In this document: in pieces, positions 25,174-32,617 of the stretch
Layout of the letters: each line of letters opens with the position of its first letter
Numbering within the stretch: the first letter of the stretch is position 1
NCBI RefSeq assembly: GCF_900143085.1
Contig: NZ_FRCZ01000005.1
Coordinates: 186,001 to 250,000 of the forward strand
From: Gracilibacillus kekensis
GTDB taxonomy: Bacteria; Bacillota; Bacilli; Bacillales; Amphibacillaceae
DNA: 64,000 bases
Reading direction: 5' to 3'
The notes under the pieces: generated by a model
Told to the model about the DNA's origin: nothing
Database searches by the model: none
The model's input: only the letters and a program-made list of their open reading frames with translations
Made by a program: the position numbers and the translations under genes

Positions 25174-25505
25174 TATTTTCTCTCCCTTAACTCGTTAATT
25201 TTCGAATCAATAAATTCCCACTTTTCCCAGAATATCCGCAACTCCTCACGCCCTGCGTCGTTGAGCATGAAAAACTTTCGCGGTGGTCCCTTATCAGATG
25301 GCTTTTTCGTAATCTCCACCAATTTATTTTTCTCAAGCCGGACCAAGATAGTATAAACTGTTCCGTCCACAACTTCTGTAAAACCGAGATCATTGAGGTG
25401 TCTCGTAATTTCATAGCCGTACGTTTCCTTACGGCTTATAATTTCAAGGACACAGCCCTCAAGCACACCTTTAAGCATTTCCGTTAGATTTACCAGAGCA
25501 ATCAC
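25173..25505 (-). CDS. PadR-family regulator
   Basis: A 110-residue PadR protein: LKGVLEGCVLEIISRKETYGYEITRHLNDLG, then GTVYTILVRLEKNKLV (recognition helix and wing) and GPPRKFFMLNDAGREEL. The start is GTG at 25505 or possibly CTG nine bases on, since GAGAGGTG lies between them. It heads the operon padR-DUF1048-DUF1048-KTR-ABC exporter and probably represses it, releasing on binding a drug-like ligand. An inverted repeat lies just upstream. Confidence 0.92.
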   Translation of the reverse strand: MIALVNLTEMLKGVLEGCVLEIISRKETYGYEITRHLNDLGFTEVVDGTVYTILVRLEKNKLVEITKKPSDKGPPRKFFMLNDAGREELRIFWEKWEFIDSKINELRERK

Positions 25506-25544
25506 CTCTCCCTATTCTGTATGACTGGTAACAAGTATCACTTA

Positions 25545-25561
25545 ATACTACTATATAGTAT
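25545..25561. promoter_or_regulatory. Putative PadR operator
   Basis: ATACTACTATATAGTAT is a near-perfect inverted repeat with overlapping TATA-like boxes and flanking GTATCAC copies (25535 and 25558), 40-56 bases before the padR start. Confidence 0.5.
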
Positions 25562-25634
25562 CACGAGGTAGTTGTAGTGTCAATAAGATATATAGTTATT
25601 TATTCAGAAAAGATGAATTTTCTAAATAAAAAAC

Positions 25635-25750
25635 TCCCCCAAACTAATCAGTCCGAGGGAACATACAACACACTTCTATTTTTAGCTAAAAACAATAAAT
25701 ATATTGATACTAACCTATTTTAAATCTATCAACGCTACGCACTCAACGTG
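25635..25750 (-). repeat. rlmD 3' end and downstream sequence, partner of the remnant at 22404
   Basis: The last 12 codons of rlmD and the 80 bases after them resemble 22404-22516 in the same orientation, by eye about 70-75 percent identical. The pair brackets the PadR/exporter block. Confidence 0.7.
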
Positions 25751-27199
25751 TACAGTCTGTGGAAACATATCCACTGGCTGCAACCCTTTTACATCATAAC
25801 CATTCTGTACTAAATATTTTAAATCGCGTACCTGTGTCACCGGATTGCAGGATACATAAACGATACGCTTTGGTTTAAGCTTCACAACGCTAGACAAGAA
25901 CGCTTCATCACTCCCGCTTCGTGGTGGATCCATAATGACTACATCCGCTTTCTCACCACGCGCTGCCATCTCCATCATGAATTCACCAGAGTCTCCCTGG
26001 TGGAAACGCGCATTCTTCACTCCGTTGCGCTTTGAATTGCGGATTGCGTCTCGAACAGCATCCTTATTCAACTCTACGCCAATGACTTTACCAGCCTTCT
26101 GACTTGCTATCAGACCAATGGTACCGATCCCGCAGTACGCATCGATTACGGTTTCTCTTCCAGTTAACTGAGCCATTTCAATCGCTTTTGCATATAGCTT
26201 TTCTGTCTGGACCGGATTAATCTGATAAAAGGATTTAGCGGAAATTTCAAACTTCATTCCACAAAGGGTATCTGTTATCGTTCCTTTACCAAACAACACT
26301 TTCTCTTGATCCCCTAAAACCATGCTTGTCTTCCGGTTATTCACGTTCATAAGGATAGTCGTAATCTCCGGGTGAGCCTTCCTTAGAGCTTTTACAAAAT
26401 TATTACTACCTTTAAAAATAGTTGATGCTACAACCAACACTACCATAATCTCACCACTTACCTTGCCCACCTTCACCAATACATGGCGCAGGAAACCTCG
26501 TCCAGTGTCTTCATTATACGGCTGTATTTTAAACGACTTCATCATGTCCTTAATCGTATTCCAAATCTCATCTGCTTTTGGATCGTGAATCAGACACCGA
26601 TCCATTGAGATAAGCTGATGACTATTTTGTGCGTATAAACCACCAATAATCTGTCGGTCCTTATTCAAACCGAATGTGATATGGCTTTTGTTCCGATAAT
26701 CATATGGGTTGTCCATCGTTAAAATGGGTTCCGGTTTACCGAATGGCTTCATCAGTTGATCGATTGTGTCCTGCTTGAAACGTTCCTGAGCCTGGTTGTT
26801 CATATGCTGCAGCTGACATCCACCACATTCATAGTAATAGACGCATGGTGGCTTTGTTCGGTCATCCGACGTTTTAATGATCCGCTTCACTTTTGAATGC
26901 ACATGTTGACCGTTGGTAGATACAGTAATTTCAGCAATTTCACCTGGCAAAAGATGCTCAACTTCCAGCTGTTTTCCTTTCCATTGAACGATGCCTTTCC
27001 CTTCTTGAGTCAGACTGGAACAAGTCACCTCTGCTGTTACAGATTGCTTATTACCATGACGCTTATTAGTTTTTGTGGGCTTACCTTGGGATTTTTCGTT
27101 CTTTTTAGTAGTCTGTCCGGAGCGCTTTTCTCCATATGTTTTATTTGAATGATTGTGTTTATTTCCGGGCTTATTTCGATTCTTTTTGTTTTTATTCAT
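25715..27199 (-). CDS. rlmD: 23S rRNA (uracil-5-)-methyltransferase, RlmD/RlmCD type
   Basis: A 494-residue SAM-dependent methyltransferase. Residues 1-52 are a very basic, low-complexity extension rich in Lys, Asn and Gly. A TRAM domain follows (about 55-115, LTQEGKGIVQWKGK). The iron-sulfur cysteines are CVYYYECGGCQ and CLIHD. Then come the SAM-binding region DAYCGIGTIGL, the PPRSGSD motif and the catalytic YVSCNP. The C-terminus is TVHVECVALIDLK. It methylates uridines in 23S rRNA in Bacillus. The unusual tail probably aids RNA binding. Its 3' end has a diverged partial copy at 22404. Confidence 0.95.
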   Translation of the reverse strand: MNKNKKNRNKPGNKHNHSNKTYGEKRSGQTTKKNEKSQGKPTKTNKRHGNKQSVTAEVTCSSLTQEGKGIVQWKGKQLEVEHLLPGEIAEITVSTNGQHVHSKVKRIIKTSDDRTKPPCVYYYECGGCQLQHMNNQAQERFKQDTIDQLMKPFGKPEPILTMDNPYDYRNKSHITFGLNKDRQIIGGLYAQNSHQLISMDRCLIHDPKADEIWNTIKDMMKSFKIQPYNEDTGRGFLRHVLVKVGKVSGEIMVVLVVASTIFKGSNNFVKALRKAHPEITTILMNVNNRKTSMVLGDQEKVLFGKGTITDTLCGMKFEISAKSFYQINPVQTEKLYAKAIEMAQLTGRETVIDAYCGIGTIGLIASQKAGKVIGVELNKDAVRDAIRNSKRNGVKNARFHQGDSGEFMMEMAARGEKADVVIMDPPRSGSDEAFLSSVVKLKPKRIVYVSCNPVTQVRDLKYLVQNGYDVKGLQPVDMFPQTVHVECVALIDLK

Positions 27200-27467
27200 A
27201 GACTCTTCCTATCTCTTATTCTTTAATTTCTCATTATATACTATCTCATAGCAGTAGTAAAACTAACGAAAACAAATAGACTGAAGGGAGAGCCCTGCTA
27301 CTTTCTAATAATCATGTGATACGACTATTCAACAAACAAGATATTCTCGATTACCAAGGGCCTAAACCCCTAACTCCGATAAAGCACTGCAAGCAATTTT
27401 TTTACATAAATTTCTCCATCTTGTTAATTAAAGATCAAAGGAAACGCACCTTTCTTTATCTTAATAT

Positions 27468-28148
27468 CTATTCATTTTTGATATGTGTCCGGTACTCTTT
27501 CACAATATTTTTTTCAAAATGGATTTTAGTTAACGCTAATGTAAAAAGCAAAAATAACTCGAATCCATTTGTTACAGCACCGCTTGGCAAGAAAGACGAC
27601 AAAGCACTACCGACTCCCATGATAACTGTTCCAATCAACATCCATTTCCACTTTGTTTTCCTATATACAATAAAGCCTCCAATTAACAGCACACAAGTAA
27701 CTCCTATGATCATATATGGCGGATGATTAGTTGAAGAAGTTGATATGTATTGAAGAACACCGTTATCCCATATTGGTTTTAACTCTAACTGAAGAACCAT
27801 CAGAATTTCAATCACACTAAGCATTATTGCTACAATGACTGAAAGCCATTTTACGATATTGTGTTTCATCCAACTTACTTCTGCTAATTTTAAGATGCCA
27901 TAACTAAATAGTACTAAAGTTGGTGTAACTAAGGCGTGTATCCAGTAGCGCCCTAAATTTAATATTTCCAGTAACTCACCTGTACCAACAAATCTCCCAA
28001 CCGCTAGGATCAAGTTGTCATATAATAAACCAATAATGATAAGATAGAGAAAACTTCGATACGTTAACTCTTTCTGTGATGACTTAAAAGTCCAGATCAT
28101 TAGTATCATATAAGCAAATACAAAAAATGTGTAAAAAAAAGTATCCAT
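27468..28148 (-). CDS. Polytopic membrane protein of unknown function
   Basis: About 226 residues with some seven hydrophobic helices. Recognisable points are RYWIHALVTPTLVLFSYGI near the third and fourth helices and a short cytoplasmic C-terminal tail, VKEYRTHIKNE. The ATG at 28148 is seven bases after AGGAGG. I cannot name a family. The 268 bases between its stop and rlmD hold no clear terminator, only the rlmD promoter region. Confidence 0.75.
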   Translation of the reverse strand: MDTFFYTFFVFAYMILMIWTFKSSQKELTYRSFLYLIIIGLLYDNLILAVGRFVGTGELLEILNLGRYWIHALVTPTLVLFSYGILKLAEVSWMKHNIVKWLSVIVAIMLSVIEILMVLQLELKPIWDNGVLQYISTSSTNHPPYMIIGVTCVLLIGGFIVYRKTKWKWMLIGTVIMGVGSALSSFLPSGAVTNGFELFLLFTLALTKIHFEKNIVKEYRTHIKNE

Positions 28149-28314
28149 AATAACGCCTCCTATGTAACAGGTGCGAATCAACTAAGATAAGAAATCACGG
28201 AGAATTTGCAACCCGATGATGACTATCAAAGGGCATAAGAGTGACTATATCTTTAAAGTCAACTAATTTCTAAGATCAAAGCTAGATAATCGTGAGTTTT
28301 CATTTCTTTACAAA

Positions 28315-28347
28315 ATAAGACTGAATCATAGATGATCCAGTCTTATC
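28315..28347 (-). terminator. Terminator of the fasciclin gene
   Basis: ATAAGACTG-ATCAT and ATGAT-CAGTCTTAT form a 14-bp stem with one mismatch, followed on the minus strand by TTTTG. Confidence 0.8.
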
Positions 28348-28358
28348 CGACAACTTTT

Positions 28359-28853
28359 TTAAGGTAACAACACTTTATCAATAACATGAATGACACCATT
28401 AGACGTTTCTAAATCAGCTTTAACAACATTTGAATTATTGACCATTACAGGATCTAATGATATTTCCACTTTTTTATCTGCAAGCGTTTTGACCTTCATT
28501 CCATCCTGTAAATCTCCAGACATCACTTTTTCTGGTACCACATGATACAGGAGAATGTTCTTCAAATCATCCCTTGCTAATAGCTCTTCAGTAGTTATGT
28601 CTAGTTCCTTGAGCAGCAATTCAAATGCTTCATCTGTCGGTGCAAATACTGTAAAGGGCCCTTCTCCTTTTAATGTATCAACCAAACCAGCTTTTTCTAA
28701 TGCTGCAATCAATGTATTGAAGTTACCTGCTTCTTTTGCAACATCGACAATATTTTTTTCAGTTTCAGCATTCTCCGAAGCAAATACACCACTTTCAAAT
28801 GAGAGAAACAACATAACAGCAAAAAGAATTAACGTTAATTTTTTCTTTAACAT
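28359..28853 (-). CDS. Secreted fasciclin (FAS1) domain protein
   Basis: About 164 residues: a signal peptide (cleavage near VFA-S, about residue 26) and one FAS1 domain with the two conserved blocks GPFTVFAPTDEAFELLL and GVIHVIDKVLLP, plus LLYHVVPEKVMSGDL between them. FAS1 proteins act in adhesion to matrix or cell surface. There is no anchor signal, so the protein is probably released. The start at 28853 is nine bases after AAAGGTGG; the longer frame to 28892 lacks a binding site. Confidence 0.93.
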   Translation of the reverse strand: MLKKKLTLILFAVMLFLSFESGVFASENAETEKNIVDVAKEAGNFNTLIAALEKAGLVDTLKGEGPFTVFAPTDEAFELLLKELDITTEELLARDDLKNILLYHVVPEKVMSGDLQDGMKVKTLADKKVEISLDPVMVNNSNVVKADLETSNGVIHVIDKVLLP

Positions 28854-29077
28854 AAGTAAATTCCACCTTTTTTCATCTTTATAAAGCTTCAATACATTAT
28901 TACTACTAAATTCTGCAAACCTAAAATTCCACCCCCAACTATTAAAGATCTAAGTGTAGTATTCTAATAATCGATATATTTATCCTAATTTCAACCAAAA
29001 ACACTGTATTTTATGCTGTTTCAAAATAACTTTAAAGTTAGGTAGTCCGATAGACAGGGATACTCAAACCAATAAAA

Positions 29078-29109
29078 AAGGTACCTTATATTTTTATATA
29101 GGGTACCTT
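29078..29109 (-). terminator. Terminator of the padR-DUF2812 operon
   Basis: AAGGTACC and GGTACCTT form the stem with an AT-rich extension; on the minus strand TTTTTT follows. Confidence 0.85.
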
Positions 29110-29222
29110 ACGAATTCATTAATTATAGAAAACTTGAGATTGATTATGGTACAGTATGATCTTGGTCTTATGTCTGAGTACGAGTCATTGCAATTACCTC
29201 ACTTAGCTTAAACCCTTCCTGC

Positions 29223-29789
29223 TTATTGTGATTTTAACACGGAATACTTTTGATAAGCTTTATAGTAACTCCTACTAAAAAGAACTACCATAAGTACAGG
29301 GAGTAATTTTAAGAGAACAAATGGCGTTTCAAATACTAATGCTTTCCAAAATAATGACCCTTCCATACGCCATAGCCCATCATGGTATAATAATGAATTA
29401 TTAAACAGCATAAAAGAGTACGCCAAACAGAACGATCCCAACAAAAGGGAATAACCCATCAATCTTTTATAATAATTACTTTTTGATTGATTATCTGAGA
29501 AAATTTCATTTTGGTCACTATCTTTCTTTTGCCAATACCGTATTCCACCAAGCCAGGAACCTGTTATATAACTCCAACCAAAATCCTCATATATCTCTTT
29601 ATATTCCACAAACTTTTGCTTTGGGAAATAATCTCGACAATCTAGCCGAATCACATATCTCTTATCCGTTTTTTCGAAACTGTATATTCCTAATTTACTA
29701 ATATTTGTGCAACGGTAACCTCTCTGTAATTGCTCGTTCAGCCATTGTTCTTCTTTTTCAATATTAAAAAATACTTTAAACCTCTTCAT
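29223..29789 (-). CDS. DUF2812 membrane protein
   Basis: A 188-residue protein of the DUF2812 family. The soluble N-terminal half contains EEQWLNEQLQRGYRCTNISK, YVIRLDCRDYF, and FGWSYITGSWLGGIRYWQKK; two membrane segments follow (about 110-132 and 148-172). DUF2812 proteins typically pair with a PadR regulator, as here, where they overlap by 14 bases. Proposed roles involve sensing envelope stress; this is inference from families. Confidence 0.85.
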   Translation of the reverse strand: MKRFKVFFNIEKEEQWLNEQLQRGYRCTNISKLGIYSFEKTDKRYVIRLDCRDYFPKQKFVEYKEIYEDFGWSYITGSWLGGIRYWQKKDSDQNEIFSDNQSKSNYYKRLMGYSLLLGSFCLAYSFMLFNNSLLYHDGLWRMEGSLFWKALVFETPFVLLKLLPVLMVVLFSRSYYKAYQKYSVLKSQ

Positions 29790-30093
29790 TTAATTCACTT
29801 CCTTCATATAAAGATAAAATATGGGTTAATCTTTCTTGTTCCATTTTCAAAATGGCGCTTCCTTCTGTTGTAATCTTATATATTTTTCTTCGACCAGAAT
29901 GTCCAACAGGTTCGATCCAACCATGTTTGTTCAAGTTTTCAATCGCACCATATAATGTACCAGCAGCTAAAATCACGCTGCCCTTACTTATTTCTTCTAT
30001 TTTCTGCATTACAGCATAGCCGTGGAGTGGTTCACGTAACGCTAATAAAATATAATGCATCGTTTCAGACAACGGCAATAATTTGTGTTTCAT
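29776..30093 (-). CDS. PadR-family regulator of the DUF2812 module
   Basis: A 105-residue PadR: MHYILLALREPLHGYAVMQKIE, GTLYGAIENLNKHGWIEPVG (recognition helix and wing) and RRKIYKITTEGSAIL. It differs from the PadR at 25173. It precedes and overlaps the DUF2812 gene, with which it forms a two-gene unit likely to be autoregulated through the repeats just upstream. Confidence 0.93.
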   Translation of the reverse strand: MKHKLLPLSETMHYILLALREPLHGYAVMQKIEEISKGSVILAAGTLYGAIENLNKHGWIEPVGHSGRRKIYKITTEGSAILKMEQERLTHILSLYEGSELNEEV

Positions 30094-30104
30094 ATTTTCA
30101 CCCT

Positions 30105-30165
30105 CTATTCAGTTTGACTGTATATTTCAACTTAATAACTAGAGTAATACAGTTCAACTGAATAG
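30105..30165. promoter_or_regulatory. Twin PadR operators
   Basis: CTATTCAGTTTGACTGTAT (30105-30123) and ATACAGTTCAACTGAATAG (30147-30165) are inverted copies of one another with one mismatch. Each carries its own small palindrome CAGTT-N-AACTG. They flank the region where the minus-strand promoter should lie. Confidence 0.65.
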
Positions 30166-30196
30166 TCAACATTTTTTTTGAATTCATTATAAGAAC

Positions 30197-30237
30197 CTAA
30201 AAAAGCCGATTTCCTACTAAAGGAAAGCGACTTTTTA
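30197..30237 (-). terminator. Terminator after the AAA+ operon
   Basis: Minus-strand AAAAGTCGCTTTCC and GGAAATCGGCTTTT pair with two mismatches, followed by TTTTTT. Confidence 0.65.
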
Positions 30238-30341
30238 TGATGTACTCTTATGTTTTTGATTAAAGGGTACAGACCTATCCACGGACAATTGTCTATACGG
30301 ATTGCCTGACACCATATTACTTCGATAATATTAAACTTCCG

Positions 30342-31445
30342 TTAATCATTTTGAGGGACATCTTCATTAGTAATTAACATCAGCGATTCTTTAGGTATAT
30401 GTTCCTTCAATTTTGACAATCTCTTCGACTGATTCAGTGTTATAGTATCGAATAGGTTTCTAACAAGACGACCATTTGAAAAGTATTCCTCTTTTTCATT
30501 CAATTTCTTTTGCAACAAATCACGAACCGCTTCAGTAGCCTTATCTTCAGCAACATAGTCATTTCGATTGCAGATGTAATGAAATATTCGAACAAGTTCA
30601 TCGAGTGAATAATCATTAAATGAAATAAAAGTATTAAATCGTGAATTTAAACCTGGATTAGATTCAAAAAACTGATCCATTAAACTTGTATATCCAGCTA
30701 CGATTACAACTAGGTCATCGCGATAATCTTCGAGAGCCTTTGTTAGCTCAGTAAGACTCTCTCTGCCATAACTGTCACTCTGATCATTCTCTGTTATGCT
30801 ATACGCTTCATCAATAAATAGAACTCCACCTTTGGCACGATTTATTAACCTTTTTACCTTGATCGCTGTTTGCCCTTGATACTCAGCAATTAAATCCGTC
30901 CTACTCGCTTCAATAAAGTGTCCTTTACTTAGTAATCCAATAGCTTTATACATTCTCCCAACAATACGCGCCACAGTAGTTTTAGCTGTTCCAGGATTGC
31001 CTAGAAATGCCATGTGCAACGTTTTGTCAGACTTTTTTAATCCGTTTTCTACTCGCAATTGTTGTATTTGATTATAGACAATCAAATCTCGGACTTGCTG
31101 CTTCACATTTTCGAGACCAACTAGTTCGTCTAATTGATTAAGCAGCTCATCTAATGAAACATTTGATGACTCTTTCAGTTCCTGAAAAAGTCCATCAACT
31201 TTTGAGGATCCTAAATATTTATATAATATCTCAATAATTTTTTCCTGCTTTTTCTCCATTCCAGGCAGGGATTGTTTCTTAGTTAAGATACCCAGGTTTT
31301 TGATCAGCTCTAAAATGGCTTTATCCATTTGTCCGTCAGTTATTTCCTGAACTAATTTTTCAAACTCTGATGCTTTACCTAAAGAAACATCTATCTGCTT
31401 AGCTTCTTTAATCAGCTGTTGTTTATAATGCTCTGAAATCATCAT
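30342..31445 (-). CDS. CbxX/CfqX-type AAA+ ATPase
   Basis: A 367-residue protein. The N-terminal 110 residues are helical. One AAA+ domain follows, starting DELVGLENVKQQVRDL. Walker A is GNPGTAKTT, with alanine instead of glycine before the lysine, a variant known in SpoVK-like ATPases. Walker B is GVLFIDEAY, sensor 1 and box residues lie in VIVAGYTSLMDQFFESNPGL, and the arginine finger is probably in NSRFNTF. The family includes rubisco activase CbxX and EccA of type VII secretion. It overlaps the preceding coiled-coil gene by four bases. It is probably the motor or remodeller of a three-component system. Confidence 0.9.
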   Translation of the reverse strand: MMISEHYKQQLIKEAKQIDVSLGKASEFEKLVQEITDGQMDKAILELIKNLGILTKKQSLPGMEKKQEKIIEILYKYLGSSKVDGLFQELKESSNVSLDELLNQLDELVGLENVKQQVRDLIVYNQIQQLRVENGLKKSDKTLHMAFLGNPGTAKTTVARIVGRMYKAIGLLSKGHFIEASRTDLIAEYQGQTAIKVKRLINRAKGGVLFIDEAYSITENDQSDSYGRESLTELTKALEDYRDDLVVIVAGYTSLMDQFFESNPGLNSRFNTFISFNDYSLDELVRIFHYICNRNDYVAEDKATEAVRDLLQKKLNEKEEYFSNGRLVRNLFDTITLNQSKRLSKLKEHIPKESLMLITNEDVPQND

Positions 31446-32605
31446 AGTACCCCACTTATTATCAAAATCACCAGCGTGCAGATGATAGCAATACTAGAAA
31501 ATGCAATAACCTGAGTAGTCTTCAACACTTTTGATAAACTTCCTGTCAATAGACTAAGCTCTGTAATCTCATTGTTCGCCTTAGCTAATTCAGTTTCAAA
31601 ATAGGAAGTCATATTTTCTGCTTGTTGCTCAATTTCAACGTTGATTTCCTTAATTGTATTTTCAAAATTTGTCTTGTTTTCTCTGACTTCGTTAGTTGTC
31701 GAGGTGAGTTTGACAACAAAATCAGCATTGTGATGATCGACTTTTTCAGATAAGGTTTGGATATCAAATTGAAATAGTCGCTTTAGATCACCGAGTTTCT
31801 CTCCATGATTAGCAACTTCTTTATTGAGAGCTTCTATATTTGTTTTGTTTTCTTTACTTATCGCTTCGATTGTAGATATGTTATCATTTTGATGGGAAAT
31901 CAGCTGTTCCACTTTTTTAACTTGTTTTAAATGAGCGTCTTTTAGCTGATTCAAATCATCTTGAAAAACGGACTGCGAAGCTAATAATGATTTTATTTCA
32001 TCCGTCAGTTTAGCTACTGTCCGTTCTTGAGATTCAACCTCCGTTTCGATTACTTTCACCTTACTTTGCATGGTAGAATAGACGGCATAAATTTTATCTA
32101 CATCACCCAGGTGTTCGATCTTCTCGACCTTATCTTTAAAGTTTTTCAAAACCTGAATAACCTGTTTTTGTTGATTAATGATGTGTTTGATCTCGGTTTG
32201 ATTCTCCTGAACACCTTCAATTCCCTTTAACGCTTTTGCATTAGCTTCTTCAGCTGCTTTCAGTGAGACTAAAATGCCTTGAATGTACTCTTTATCTAAT
32301 GCTGAAAACGTATCATAAATAGTATTAAACTCCTGAATTGTTCTCACCAGAACTTTATTCTGTTCAATCATTTTATTCTGAATACTATCCGTTAGTCTAT
32401 TTAAATCACTACCCGTCACATCATAATTAAATAACCCAAATAAGCCCCCGGTAATGGGTACGCTAGGCAACTCAGCTTCTTTAGGTAATTTCTTACTAAA
32501 AGCTTTTAATTCATTTTTCTTTTTATTGAAACCATTATTTCTAGTAGACACAATTACTGTCTGTTCATTGTCTGTGTTGTGCTCTCTCGTCTGTATATTT
32601 GTCAT
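31442..32605 (-). CDS. Tail-anchored long coiled-coil protein
   Basis: 387 residues. After a disordered N-terminus (about 1-45) and a short conserved-looking patch, LFGLFNYDVTGSDLNRL, the protein is almost entirely heptad-rich coiled coil (about 65-350). It ends in a single hydrophobic segment, VIAFSSIAIICTLVILII, close to the C-terminus. This gives a cytoplasmic rod fixed to the membrane by its tail. The ATG follows AGGTG. It lies 12 bases after the HNH-like gene and overlaps the ATPase gene. I recognise no family; it may tether the ATPase to the membrane. Confidence 0.8.
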   Translation of the reverse strand: MTNIQTREHNTDNEQTVIVSTRNNGFNKKKNELKAFSKKLPKEAELPSVPITGGLFGLFNYDVTGSDLNRLTDSIQNKMIEQNKVLVRTIQEFNTIYDTFSALDKEYIQGILVSLKAAEEANAKALKGIEGVQENQTEIKHIINQQKQVIQVLKNFKDKVEKIEHLGDVDKIYAVYSTMQSKVKVIETEVESQERTVAKLTDEIKSLLASQSVFQDDLNQLKDAHLKQVKKVEQLISHQNDNISTIEAISKENKTNIEALNKEVANHGEKLGDLKRLFQFDIQTLSEKVDHHNADFVVKLTSTTNEVRENKTNFENTIKEINVEIEQQAENMTSYFETELAKANNEITELSLLTGSLSKVLKTTQVIAFSSIAIICTLVILIISGVL

Positions 32606-32617
32606 TTTACATCACCT

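Noticed and set aside
30999-31030. Loss of function of the AAA+ ATPase because Walker A reads GNPGTAKTT
   Set aside because: Alanine before the lysine is a recurring variant in SpoVK-like ATPases; lysine, threonines and Walker B are intact.
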